A program made the translations under genes and the position numbers. From CAZTYW01 sp964617695 (GTDB taxonomy: Bacteria > Chloroflexota > Dehalococcoidia > UBA2247 > RBG-13-53-26), in the NCBI GenBank assembly GCA_964617695.1, contig CAZTYW010000004.1:1-58676 (forward strand): 58,676 nt of DNA. The letters are read 5' to 3'. Below are positions 15,587 to 23,057 of this stretch, piece after piece. Position 1 is the stretch's first letter. Each line of letters starts with the position of its first letter. The notes beneath the pieces were generated by a model. It was not told the origin of the DNA. It saw nothing but the letters and a program-made list of their open reading frames with translations, and did not search any database.

Positions 15587-16798
15587 ATGCCGAAAACGGT
15601 CGAAGAGATCAACGAAAGGATCCGCAAGGGACAGGCAGTCGTCGTGACTGCCGAGGAGATAATAGGCATTGTCAATGAGAAAGGCACGGCACGGGCCGCT
15701 GAAGAAGTGGATGTGGTGACTACCGGGACCTTTGGGCCAATGTGCTCCTCCGGGGCCTATCTCAACGTCGGTCACACTACACCGAGAATGAAGCTCGGTG
15801 GGGAAGGGGTCTATCTCAATGACGTGCCGGCCTACGCAGGGCTTGCAGCAGTGGACGTCTTTATCGGAGCTACCGCTCTCCCTGACAACGACCCCAGGAA
15901 CAAGATACATCCTGGTGAGTTCAACTACGGGGGCGGGCATGTAATCGAGGAACTCGTGGCAGGCAAAGACATCAGATTCGTAGCCAGTGGCTACGGCACC
16001 GACTGCTATCCCCGGAGGAAGATTGACACGCTGATCAACATCAAGGACATAAACGAAGCAGTCCTGTTCAATATCCGCAATGCTTACCAGAACTACAATG
16101 TGGCAGTCAATCTCTCAGACAAGACGGTCTATACCTACATGGGGGTGCTCAAGCCAAACCTGGGCAATGCCAACTACTGCTCAGCAGGTCAACTGTCACC
16201 CTTGCTCAATGATCCCTACTATAGGGCGATAGGCATAGGTACCAGGATCTTCCTGGGAGGAGGCGTGGGCTACGTAGCGTGGCACGGTACCCAGCACAAT
16301 CCCGGTGTCCTTCGGGGAGACAACGGCGTGCCCAGGCGTGGTGCTGGAACACTGGCCGTCATCGGCAACCTGAAGCAGATGAAACGGGAGTGGCTGCGCG
16401 GTGTCAGTTTCCTGGGCTACGGAGCCACCCTGGCAGTGGGCATTGGCATCCCCATACCTGTACTGTCCGAGGAAATCCTGCGCTTCACAGCAGTGACTGA
16501 TGAGGACATCCTGGCCCCTATCGTGGACTACTCCGAGGCCTATCCGCAGATGAAACCAGACATACTGGGAGAAGTGAGCTACGGCCAGCTCAAGAGTGGC
16601 AAGATAAGCGTGGACGGCAAGGACGTGCCCACAGCATCGCTCTCCAGCTATCCAAAGGCGCTTGAGATTGCACGCACGCTGAAGGCATGGGTGGAGAGCG
16701 GAGAGTTTCTGTTGACTCAGCCCGTCGCACCACTCCCCGGCGTAGAGTCGGGGATCACATTCAAGCCATTGAAGGAACGCGCGGCTCAAGGGGGATGA
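15587..16798 (+). CDS. Homocysteine biosynthesis protein (COG1900/DUF39)
   Basis: This is the protein that, in methanogens and other anaerobes, helps turn aspartate semialdehyde and sulfide directly into homocysteine (MA1821 in Methanosarcina). It has 403 residues, the usual size for the single COG1900 domain. The two cysteines reported as functional in the archaeal protein are both recognisable: C53 in GTFGPMCSSGAYLN and C140 in GYGTDCYPRRK. The gene is followed without a gap by the NIL-ferredoxin partner and then by the COG2122 protein, so the whole anaerobic set is here. This route avoids homoserine activation and cystathionine. Confidence 0.93.
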   Translation: MPKTVEEINERIRKGQAVVVTAEEIIGIVNEKGTARAAEEVDVVTTGTFGPMCSSGAYLNVGHTTPRMKLGGEGVYLNDVPAYAGLAAVDVFIGATALPDNDPRNKIHPGEFNYGGGHVIEELVAGKDIRFVASGYGTDCYPRRKIDTLINIKDINEAVLFNIRNAYQNYNVAVNLSDKTVYTYMGVLKPNLGNANYCSAGQLSPLLNDPYYRAIGIGTRIFLGGGVGYVAWHGTQHNPGVLRGDNGVPRRGAGTLAVIGNLKQMKREWLRGVSFLGYGATLAVGIGIPIPVLSEEILRFTAVTDEDILAPIVDYSEAYPQMKPDILGEVSYGQLKSGKISVDGKDVPTASLSSYPKALEIARTLKAWVESGEFLLTQPVAPLPGVESGITFKPLKERAAQGG

Positions 16799-16800
16799 AG

Positions 16801-17211
16801 ATGGTTGTTTCCAAGAGAGTCGTTCTGCACTTTCCACGCCCTCTGGTTGACCAACCAATAATCTACAGGCTGGTCAAGGACTACAACCTGATGTTCAACA
16901 TCCTGAAGGCTTCTGTCACCCCGAAGGAGGAAGGCTTGCTGGTCCTGGAACTTAGCGGCAAACAAGAAGACTATGACAAGAGCGTCCGATACCTGAAAGA
17001 GGTGGGTGTGGACATCCAGCCCCTCAGCCGGGACATCTATCGCAACGAAGACAGATGCACCCACTGCGGGGCCTGCGTCACCATCTGCCCCACAGGAGCC
17101 TTTGTTGTGGAGGTTCCGACCAGATGGGTAGGGTTCCTGGATGAAAAGTGCATCGCCTGTGGCCTTTGCATCAAAGGTTGCCCACCGCGTGCCATGGAGA
17201 TGCGCATCTAG
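16801..17211 (+). CDS. NIL-domain ferredoxin of the homocysteine pathway
   Basis: This 136-residue protein pairs a NIL domain (residues about 1-75) with a two-cluster ferredoxin domain; the motifs are CTHCGACVTICP and CIACGLCIKGCP. It corresponds to MA1822, the partner of COG1900 in homocysteine synthesis, where it is thought to supply electrons for reductive sulfur transfer. ATG at 16801 has a good ribosome site (GGGGG, six bases before); an in-frame ATG at 16795 overlapping the upstream stop is the alternative. Translation coupling to the previous gene is likely. Confidence 0.92.
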   Translation: MVVSKRVVLHFPRPLVDQPIIYRLVKDYNLMFNILKASVTPKEEGLLVLELSGKQEDYDKSVRYLKEVGVDIQPLSRDIYRNEDRCTHCGACVTICPTGAFVVEVPTRWVGFLDEKCIACGLCIKGCPPRAMEMRI

Positions 17212-17230
17212 GAAGCGTGTTTGTTCACCA

Positions 17231-17298
17231 GGGGTCGCTGGGCTGAATGACTCCATAACGGAAGCCTTCTGACCCCCACACCGGACGGTTGAGCGACC
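17231..17298 (+). promoter_or_regulatory. Mutually exclusive inverted repeats before the UPF0280 gene
   Basis: In the 99-base gap, GGTCGCT (17233-17239) can pair with AGCGACC (17292-17298), while the overlapping GGGGTC (17231-17236) can pair with GACCCC (17271-17276). The two helices cannot form together, and the first ends directly beside the GAGGAG ribosome site of the next gene. This could tune its translation; it could also be chance. Confidence 0.25.
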
Positions 17299-17310
17299 GA
17301 GGAGTAATTT

Positions 17311-18039
17311 GTGTACGAGCCAAGGTTCTATCGAAGCTGGACCAAGAGTAACGGCCTGGTTTCCTTCGATGTGGTGGTCAAGGAGACGGACCTCCACGTA
17401 CAGGCAAAGCGCAGTTTGAAAAGAAAAGCGTTGAAGTCGGTCATGGACCACCGTGCGGTGTTGGAGGACTACGTGAGGCGTCATCCAGAATTCCTGACCG
17501 CTCTTGAGCCAGTCACCGTCGGGGAAAACGCCCCGGAGATCGTGAAGGCAATGGCAGGCGCAGCAGCAGCGGCGGGAGTCGGCCCCATGGCTGCCGTAGC
17601 CGGAGCCATGGCAGAATATGTAGGGAGAGAACTGCTTCGCTTTTCGGCGGAGATCGTGGTAGAAAACGGAGGGGATATTTTCCTGAAGACACGGCAGACG
17701 AGGTTGATCGGCGTATACGCCGGAGAGTCTGTATTCACGGGAAGGATCGCCCTGGAAATCCAACCAGAAGAAACGCCGCTTGGCGTATGCACGTCTTCAG
17801 GAACGGTAGGGCATTCCCTGAGCTTCGGCAAAGCTGATGCCTGCATCGTCCTTGCCTCCAGCACCGCCCTGGCCGATGCTGCCGCCACCGCCATCGGCAA
17901 TCTCATTCTTGAGGCAAGCCATATTCCCCTGGGAATAAGCTTTGCCAAGGACATCAAAGGAATAGGTGGAGTTGTACTCATCAAGGATGACCGGATAGGA
18001 ATCTGGGGCAACGTAAGTATTGTTCCGCTGGGCGGATAG
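17311..18039 (+). CDS. UPF0280/COG2122 (ApbE-like) protein, homocysteine pathway
   Basis: This 242-residue protein belongs to UPF0280, distantly related to the ApbE flavin transferases. The archaeal member MA1715 was linked genetically to the same homocysteine pathway as COG1900. Family features seen are the alanine-rich helix (AMAGAAAAAGVGPMAAVAGA), VVENGGDIFL, and the C-terminal HIPLGISFAKDIKGIGGVVL. Its exact reaction is not known to me. GTG at 17311 follows GAGGAG. The next gene, a cysteine desulfurase, begins on the base after its stop, so the two are probably translationally coupled. Confidence 0.9.
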   Translation: MYEPRFYRSWTKSNGLVSFDVVVKETDLHVQAKRSLKRKALKSVMDHRAVLEDYVRRHPEFLTALEPVTVGENAPEIVKAMAGAAAAAGVGPMAAVAGAMAEYVGRELLRFSAEIVVENGGDIFLKTRQTRLIGVYAGESVFTGRIALEIQPEETPLGVCTSSGTVGHSLSFGKADACIVLASSTALADAAATAIGNLILEASHIPLGISFAKDIKGIGGVVLIKDDRIGIWGNVSIVPLGG

Positions 18040-19206
18040 ATGGAAAGGATATATCTCGATCACGCTGCCACAACGCCGACCCATCCAGAAGTGCTGGAGG
18101 CTATGCTGCCCTATTACTCTGAAACCTTCGGCAATCCCTCGAGTATCCACTCTCTGGGACAGGAAACAAGAGCGGCCATTGAAGAGGCAAGAGGCGCGGT
18201 TGCCGCGCTCATCGGGGCCCACAATGAAGAGATCGTCTTCACCAGCGGTGGAACAGAAGCCGACAACCTGGCCATAAAAGGAGTAGCCAGCGCCAATCAA
18301 CACAAGGGAAACCATATCATCACCACTGCCATTGAGCACCATGCCGTGCTTGAGTCTTGCAGGTACCTGGAGAGTCAGGGGTTCCGCGTAACGTATCTCC
18401 CGGTAGACCGCCACGGGTTGCTCAACCCGGAAGACGTTGCACAGGCAATCACCGACAAGACCATCCTGATCTCAGTGATGCACGCCAACAACGAAATAGG
18501 TACAGTGGAACCAATAGGCAGAGTAGGCGAAATCGCTGCCGAGAGGAGAGTTTACCTACACACCGACGCTGTGCAGACCGTAGGGCACATACCGGTCAAC
18601 GTGGACCAGCTTGGCGTGGACCTGCTGGCCATGTCAGCCCACAAGCTGTATGGGCCGAAAGGGATAGGAGCACTGTACATACGCAGTGGCACAAGAATCG
18701 CCCCCTTCATGCATGGAGGAGGACAGGAGCAGAACCGTCGAGCCGGCACGGAAAACGTTCCGGCAATCGTCGGGTTCGGCAAGGCGGTCGAGATCGCGCA
18801 GACGGGAATGGACGAGAAAATCAGACATGTGAGCTCTCTCCGTGACAGGCTTATCCGGGGGCTCTTTGAGCGCATTCAAGGTACCCACTTGAATGGTCAT
18901 CCTTCGGAGCGACTGCCCAACAACGTGAACGTAAGCGTCGACTCCGTCGAGGCAGAGTCAATGGTCATCAGTCTTGACCTGGAGGGAATCGCTGCCTCCA
19001 GCGGCTCAGCTTGTACCTCAGGCGCTGTGGAAGCGTCGCATGTATTGTCGGCCATAGGATTGCCCGATGAGTTGGCCCGCGGCTGTCTGCGGTTCACTTT
19101 GGGAAGAGAGACGACCGAGGCGGAGATACACCAGGTCCTGGATGTACTGGCCCGGATCGTGGCCAGACTCAGGTCTGCGTCGCCGTTATTGAGAAGCAGA
19201 GCATAG
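18040..19206 (+). CDS. nifS: Cysteine desulfurase, NifS/IscS class I
   Basis: This PLP enzyme takes sulfur from cysteine as an enzyme-bound persulfide for iron-sulfur clusters and thio-cofactors. PLP lysine K202 is in SAHKLYGPKG; the persulfide Cys is C325 in the SSGSACTSG loop. 388 residues is normal. There is no IscU/NifU scaffold next to it. Neighbours that need its sulfur are NadA (a 4Fe-4S enzyme) and FdhD, which receives persulfide from IscS-type desulfurases in E. coli. Sulfur from it may also feed the homocysteine proteins. Confidence 0.95.
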   Translation: MERIYLDHAATTPTHPEVLEAMLPYYSETFGNPSSIHSLGQETRAAIEEARGAVAALIGAHNEEIVFTSGGTEADNLAIKGVASANQHKGNHIITTAIEHHAVLESCRYLESQGFRVTYLPVDRHGLLNPEDVAQAITDKTILISVMHANNEIGTVEPIGRVGEIAAERRVYLHTDAVQTVGHIPVNVDQLGVDLLAMSAHKLYGPKGIGALYIRSGTRIAPFMHGGGQEQNRRAGTENVPAIVGFGKAVEIAQTGMDEKIRHVSSLRDRLIRGLFERIQGTHLNGHPSERLPNNVNVSVDSVEAESMVISLDLEGIAASSGSACTSGAVEASHVLSAIGLPDELARGCLRFTLGRETTEAEIHQVLDVLARIVARLRSASPLLRSRA

Positions 19207-19308
19207 GCCTGCGATCATGCCAGGGCCCCGAGGAAATGCTCTGGCGGCAGCACGTTGCACTACGGCGCGGTCCGGGGGCGGCATTAAGCGTCAAGGGAGG
19301 TGGTTGAA

Positions 19309-19467
19309 ATGGCGACGGATCCGGTCTGCAAAATGGAAGTAGACGAAGAGAAGGCTCCAGCTACGGCTGAGTATAAAGGAAGGACCTACTACTTCTGCGC
19401 GCCTGGCTGCAAGAAGACCTTCCTCGAGAATCCAGATAAATACCTGGAAACCGAAAGGCATGGCTAG
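19309..19467 (+). CDS. Small YHS-domain protein
   Basis: This 52-residue protein starts at ATG 19309 behind a strong AAGGGAGG. It is a lone YHS domain: DPVCKMEVDEEKA, then GRTYYFCAPGCKKTF and NPDKYLE, with Cys6, Cys34 and Cys38 in the positions where the family binds metals. YHS domains occur in copper/heavy-metal ATPases and monooxygenase-associated proteins; here it is free-standing. A metal-carrying or metal-sensing role near cofactor sulfur chemistry is possible but not shown. Confidence 0.88.
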   Translation: MATDPVCKMEVDEEKAPATAEYKGRTYYFCAPGCKKTFLENPDKYLETERHG

Positions 19468-19511
19468 GGTACTTGCCGTCGAAGCAACGTAGGACGGCAT
19501 CACAACAACAG

Positions 19512-20297
19512 ATGGAAGAAGTAGAAAGACTCACAGCTCTGCAGATCAGCGAGGACGGAAGGCGTGACATAGAGGGCCCGATTGTCAGGGAGTTCCCTTT
19601 AACCATATCTCTGAACAATCAGGAACTGGTCACCCTGCTCTGCTCGCCTTCACACCTGAAATACCTGGCAATTGGCTACCTATTCTCCGAAGGGCTGCTC
19701 AAAGACAAAGACGAAATAAGGACAGTCGTTGTCGATGAGCAGAGGGGCATAGCCTGGGTAAAGACCAAGGAAGGCAAGCAGGTTGACACGGAGCTCCTGT
19801 CCAAACGCTTCATAACCTCGGGATGCGGTAAAGGGGCCTTCTTCTACAGGGCAGGTGATCTCCAGACAGAGACAAGCGTCGAGTCCAACGTCTCTGTTTC
19901 GCCCGACGAGATATTCGAACTGGTGGACATGTTCCAGCATCAATCCGAGGTTTACAGGGCAACGCACGGGGTCCACAGCGCTGCGCTGTGCGACAACAAA
20001 GACATCATTATCTTCAGAGACGACGTAGGCAGACACAATGCCATTGACAAAGTCTTCGGGGAGTGCCTTTTGAACGACATCCCCACCCACGACCGAATGA
20101 TGATCATCAGCGGAAGGGTTTCCTCCGAGATGCTGCTCAAGGTCGCCAAAAGAGGCGTTCCAGTCCTGGTATCAGTCTCCGTGCCGACAAACCTGGGTGT
20201 CAGGCTGGCAAACGAGCTAGGCGTAACTCTGGTCGGCTCTGTGAGAAGGAAGAGGATGAACGTCTATTCCGGCGGTTGGAGGATAACAGGCCAATGA
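19512..20297 (+). CDS. fdhD: FdhD formate dehydrogenase accessory sulfurtransferase
   Basis: FdhD carries sulfur from a cysteine desulfurase to the molybdenum/tungsten cofactor of formate dehydrogenase. Family signatures seen are GYLFSEGLL, TSGCGKGA, ATHGVHSAALC, FRDDVGRHNAIDKV and SGRVSSEML. In E. coli the loop has two cysteines (CxxC); here only the first is present (SGCGKG), which many family members share. I prefer ATG at 19512 (261 residues); a TTG at 19473 would add 13 poorly conserved residues. No formate dehydrogenase gene is in the window, so the target lies elsewhere. It is followed by nadA with an ATGA overlap. Confidence 0.92.
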   Translation: MEEVERLTALQISEDGRRDIEGPIVREFPLTISLNNQELVTLLCSPSHLKYLAIGYLFSEGLLKDKDEIRTVVVDEQRGIAWVKTKEGKQVDTELLSKRFITSGCGKGAFFYRAGDLQTETSVESNVSVSPDEIFELVDMFQHQSEVYRATHGVHSAALCDNKDIIIFRDDVGRHNAIDKVFGECLLNDIPTHDRMMIISGRVSSEMLLKVAKRGVPVLVSVSVPTNLGVRLANELGVTLVGSVRRKRMNVYSGGWRITGQ

Positions 20298-21205
20298 GAG
20301 ACGATCGCAGCGATTTGGTAGACAAGATCTCCAATCTGAAGAGGCAGAGCAACGCAGTCATACTGGCTCACAACTATCAACTGGGTGAGATTCAAGACAT
20401 AGCTGACTTCGTTGGAGATTCCCTTGAACTCAGTCAGATCGCAGCCAAAGCCGAGGCTGAGGTAATCGTGTTCTGCGGCGTACACTTCATGGCCGAGACA
20501 GCCTCCATCCTGTGTCCCGACAAGGTCGTATTGTTGCCGGACATCAATGCCGGCTGCCCTATGGCGGACATGATAAGTGCGGAAAGCCTGCGGAAGAAGA
20601 GAAAGGAACACCCTGGGGCGACAGTCGTGTGTTATGTCAACACGTCCGCAGAGGTCAAAGCCGAATCTGACGTATGTTGCACCTCGGCCAATGCTGTAAG
20701 GCTGGTGCAGGCTCTGGATTCCAGGGAGGTCCTGTTTGTACCGGACCAGTACCTGGGACATTACGTCTCTGGCAAGACGGGTAAGAACATGGTCCTGTGG
20801 CCGGGCTACTGCCCTTCTCACGCACGGATACGGGCTGACGACATCCGCAGACTGCGACGGGAGCATCCTGACGCCGAGGTGATGGTCCATCCAGAATGCC
20901 GACCTGAGGTAATCGAACTCGCCGATTCCGTCCTCAGCACCGGGGGGATGTGTCGTCACGCCGCGACAAGTGGCGCCAGAGAGGTAATCGTGGGAACAGA
21001 GGTCGGAATTGTGCACCGGCTGAGGAAGGAGAATCCTGACAAGGTGTTCATTCCGCTGTCCGAGCAGGCCATCTGTCCCACCATGAAGTCAATCACCTTA
21101 GAGACCGTCCTCTGGTCGCTGGAGCATATGGCCCCCGAGGTGAAAGTGCCGGAGGAAATCAGGATCAGAGCAAAGACCGCTGTGGACAAGATGCTACAGG
21201 GCTAG
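20294..21205 (+). CDS. nadA: Quinolinate synthase A
   Basis: NadA condenses iminoaspartate with dihydroxyacetone phosphate to quinolinate for NAD synthesis, using a [4Fe-4S] cluster. With the ATG at 20294, which overlaps the fdhD stop (ATGA), it has 303 residues. The three cluster cysteines are C88 (NAGCPMAD), C173 (GYCPSH) and C261 (AICPTM). The open frame extends upstream into fdhD, but that part is not NadA-like. Its location beside NifS makes sense for cluster supply. nadB and nadC are not in the window; nadE is at 34027. Confidence 0.95.
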   Translation: MRDDRSDLVDKISNLKRQSNAVILAHNYQLGEIQDIADFVGDSLELSQIAAKAEAEVIVFCGVHFMAETASILCPDKVVLLPDINAGCPMADMISAESLRKKRKEHPGATVVCYVNTSAEVKAESDVCCTSANAVRLVQALDSREVLFVPDQYLGHYVSGKTGKNMVLWPGYCPSHARIRADDIRRLRREHPDAEVMVHPECRPEVIELADSVLSTGGMCRHAATSGAREVIVGTEVGIVHRLRKENPDKVFIPLSEQAICPTMKSITLETVLWSLEHMAPEVKVPEEIRIRAKTAVDKMLQG

Positions 21206-22128
21206 TGCACCTCTTTGCGCTCCACAGCCCACACAGCCAGTCCAAGCGAGATCATGATTATCCCGACCCAGATTGCCGTTGACGCGGCAGGGCTGACGTA
21301 GTTGGTGAGTTCGAGGGACGGAGGCAGCGCCCCGATGTCGGGGTCAAAGCTCTCCATCACGCCCTTGTATGTACCGGCAAAAATGGTCATGAAGGGCTGC
21401 GTCTGCGGCATCATCTGCCCGCTTTCCGCCTGACCCATCAGCATGGTAAACGTATTGCCCAGATGATAGCCCAGATCGGGATAGTACAGGTAGAAGTTTT
21501 CATAGGCTGAACTCAGTATCACCCTGGGAATAATCCCAACAAAGAAAACGAGCATAACCAGTAACATCACCAGCAGCGTTATCTTGACCCTGCTCTTCAT
21601 CAGTGCAGACAACGCCACTGCAACGGAACCGAAAGCCAGGGTCACCAGAAGCGAGTAGAGAAGCGCCCACGGCACCAGACCCATAAGCGCCCCGAAGGTC
21701 TCCGGGTCAATGGGCATCACTACCCAGAACACCAGAACGGCCAGAAGCAACACAATGGTCTGCAAGATCATGGCGTTGACCACCAGCGCCAGGAGTTTGC
21801 CCAGCACGATCTCGAATCGCCTTATCGGCTTGCTCACCATCAAAAGCAGCGTACCATCAGTGTCCTCCTTGGAGACAAAGCCAGCAGCCGTGGCAGCCAC
21901 CGATATGGCCAGGAACAAGCCTGACACCCACATAAACAGCACGATGGTGAAATTGTCGATGACGTAATGGGTCTGCATCTGCAGGGACATCGGGGTCTTG
22001 GACATCGCACTCCCCCAGACGAAGGCCATAATCACCGGGAACAGTACACCCACCAGGACGAGCGCTATTGTCCTTTTCAGGTTCAGCAGGTCACTCAAGG
22101 TCTTGCCCAGAATGACATGAAATCTCAT
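21202..22128 (-). CDS. ABC-2 type transporter permease (NosY-like)
   Basis: This 308-residue integral membrane protein shows about six hydrophobic spans, including VLVGVLFPVIMAFVWG, VLFMWVSGLFLAISVAATA, ILQTIVLLLAVLVFWVV, VTLLVMLLVMLVFFVGI and a last span near the C-terminus. The SKEDTDGTLLLMVSKPIRRFEIVLGK segment is typical of ABC-2 permeases. It overlaps the ATPase gene by four bases (ATGA), so it is made with it. A large extracytoplasmic loop lies between spans five and six. The substrate is unknown; the third gene encodes a surface propeller that may be its partner. Confidence 0.88.
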   Translation of the reverse strand: MRFHVILGKTLSDLLNLKRTIALVLVGVLFPVIMAFVWGSAMSKTPMSLQMQTHYVIDNFTIVLFMWVSGLFLAISVAATAAGFVSKEDTDGTLLLMVSKPIRRFEIVLGKLLALVVNAMILQTIVLLLAVLVFWVVMPIDPETFGALMGLVPWALLYSLLVTLAFGSVAVALSALMKSRVKITLLVMLLVMLVFFVGIIPRVILSSAYENFYLYYPDLGYHLGNTFTMLMGQAESGQMMPQTQPFMTIFAGTYKGVMESFDPDIGALPPSLELTNYVSPAASTAIWVGIIMISLGLAVWAVERKEVH

Positions 22129-23057
22129 TGCTTATCCAGCCCCATCTCCTTGCGGTATATGCTCTCCAGGGTCACCTCTTCCTCACTGAAGTGATCCAGG
22201 AGAGCCCCGGTCACGTTTATCACCTCGACTACCCCTCTTTTCAATGCAGCACCATCTTCGCTGACCAGATGGATGAAGCCCTCGTCATCAAGCCAACTCT
22301 CACTGACGAGCCCTCTGGTCTTGATGGCACCCAGTACCGCCTCGCCGTCTGAACTCTTGAGAACGTAGCGGTTCTTGGAGTATGCTTTCTTCAGATTCTC
22401 CATGGTGTCCTCGGCCAGCACCTTGCCTTTATTGATCAAGGTTACGGAGTCAACCAACTGCTCCAACTCCGACAGAATATGACTGCTGATGAAGATGGTC
22501 ACACCGCGCTCCCTGGAGGTCTGCCTCAGCTTCTCCAGAATCGTCATCCTACCCGTAGGGTCGAGATTGGCAGTAGGCTCATCCAGTATCAGGAGTTCTG
22601 GATCGTGGATGAGGGCTTGGCCCAGGCCCAGCCTCTGCCTCATGCCAGCGCTGAAACCTCCGACTTTGCTGCCCATGAACTTGCCTAACTCGAGCCACTC
22701 CAGGAGTTCCATTGCTTCTCTCATCGCGCTGCCTTTTGCACCGCTGACTCTTGCCATATAAGCCAGGTATTCCAGTGCAGTCATATCCCCGTAAAAGGAG
22801 GGACGCTCCGGCGAAAAGCCAATAAACCTTTTTGATGCAACCGAGCCGACAGGGTGACCCTTGATAAACGCTGTCCCGCCGGTGCATTTGATTGCACCAA
22901 TCAGCATCTTTATGGTGGTGGTCTTCCCGGCACCATTCGGCCCTATGAATCCATGGATAGCCCCCTCGTCGATGGTCAGGTCTATGCCATCGACGGCGAC
23001 GAACTTCCCAAACGCCTTCGTCAGCCCAACGGTCTCGATCATGAGATCAGCGGACAT
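22125..23057 (-). CDS. ABC transporter ATP-binding protein
   Basis: This 310-residue ATPase drives the neighbouring permease. Walker A is GPNGAGKTT, the signature is the variant FSAGMRQR (usually LSGGQ), and Walker B is LLILDEPT with the SSHILSELEQL switch. The last 85 residues form an extra C-terminal domain of the kind seen in exporters such as NosF and CcmA-like proteins. Its start overlaps the end of the propeller gene by 11 bases, tying the three genes into one unit. Confidence 0.93.
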   Translation of the reverse strand: MSADLMIETVGLTKAFGKFVAVDGIDLTIDEGAIHGFIGPNGAGKTTTIKMLIGAIKCTGGTAFIKGHPVGSVASKRFIGFSPERPSFYGDMTALEYLAYMARVSGAKGSAMREAMELLEWLELGKFMGSKVGGFSAGMRQRLGLGQALIHDPELLILDEPTANLDPTGRMTILEKLRQTSRERGVTIFISSHILSELEQLVDSVTLINKGKVLAEDTMENLKKAYSKNRYVLKSSDGEAVLGAIKTRGLVSESWLDDEGFIHLVSEDGAALKRGVVEVINVTGALLDHFSEEEVTLESIYRKEMGLDKQ

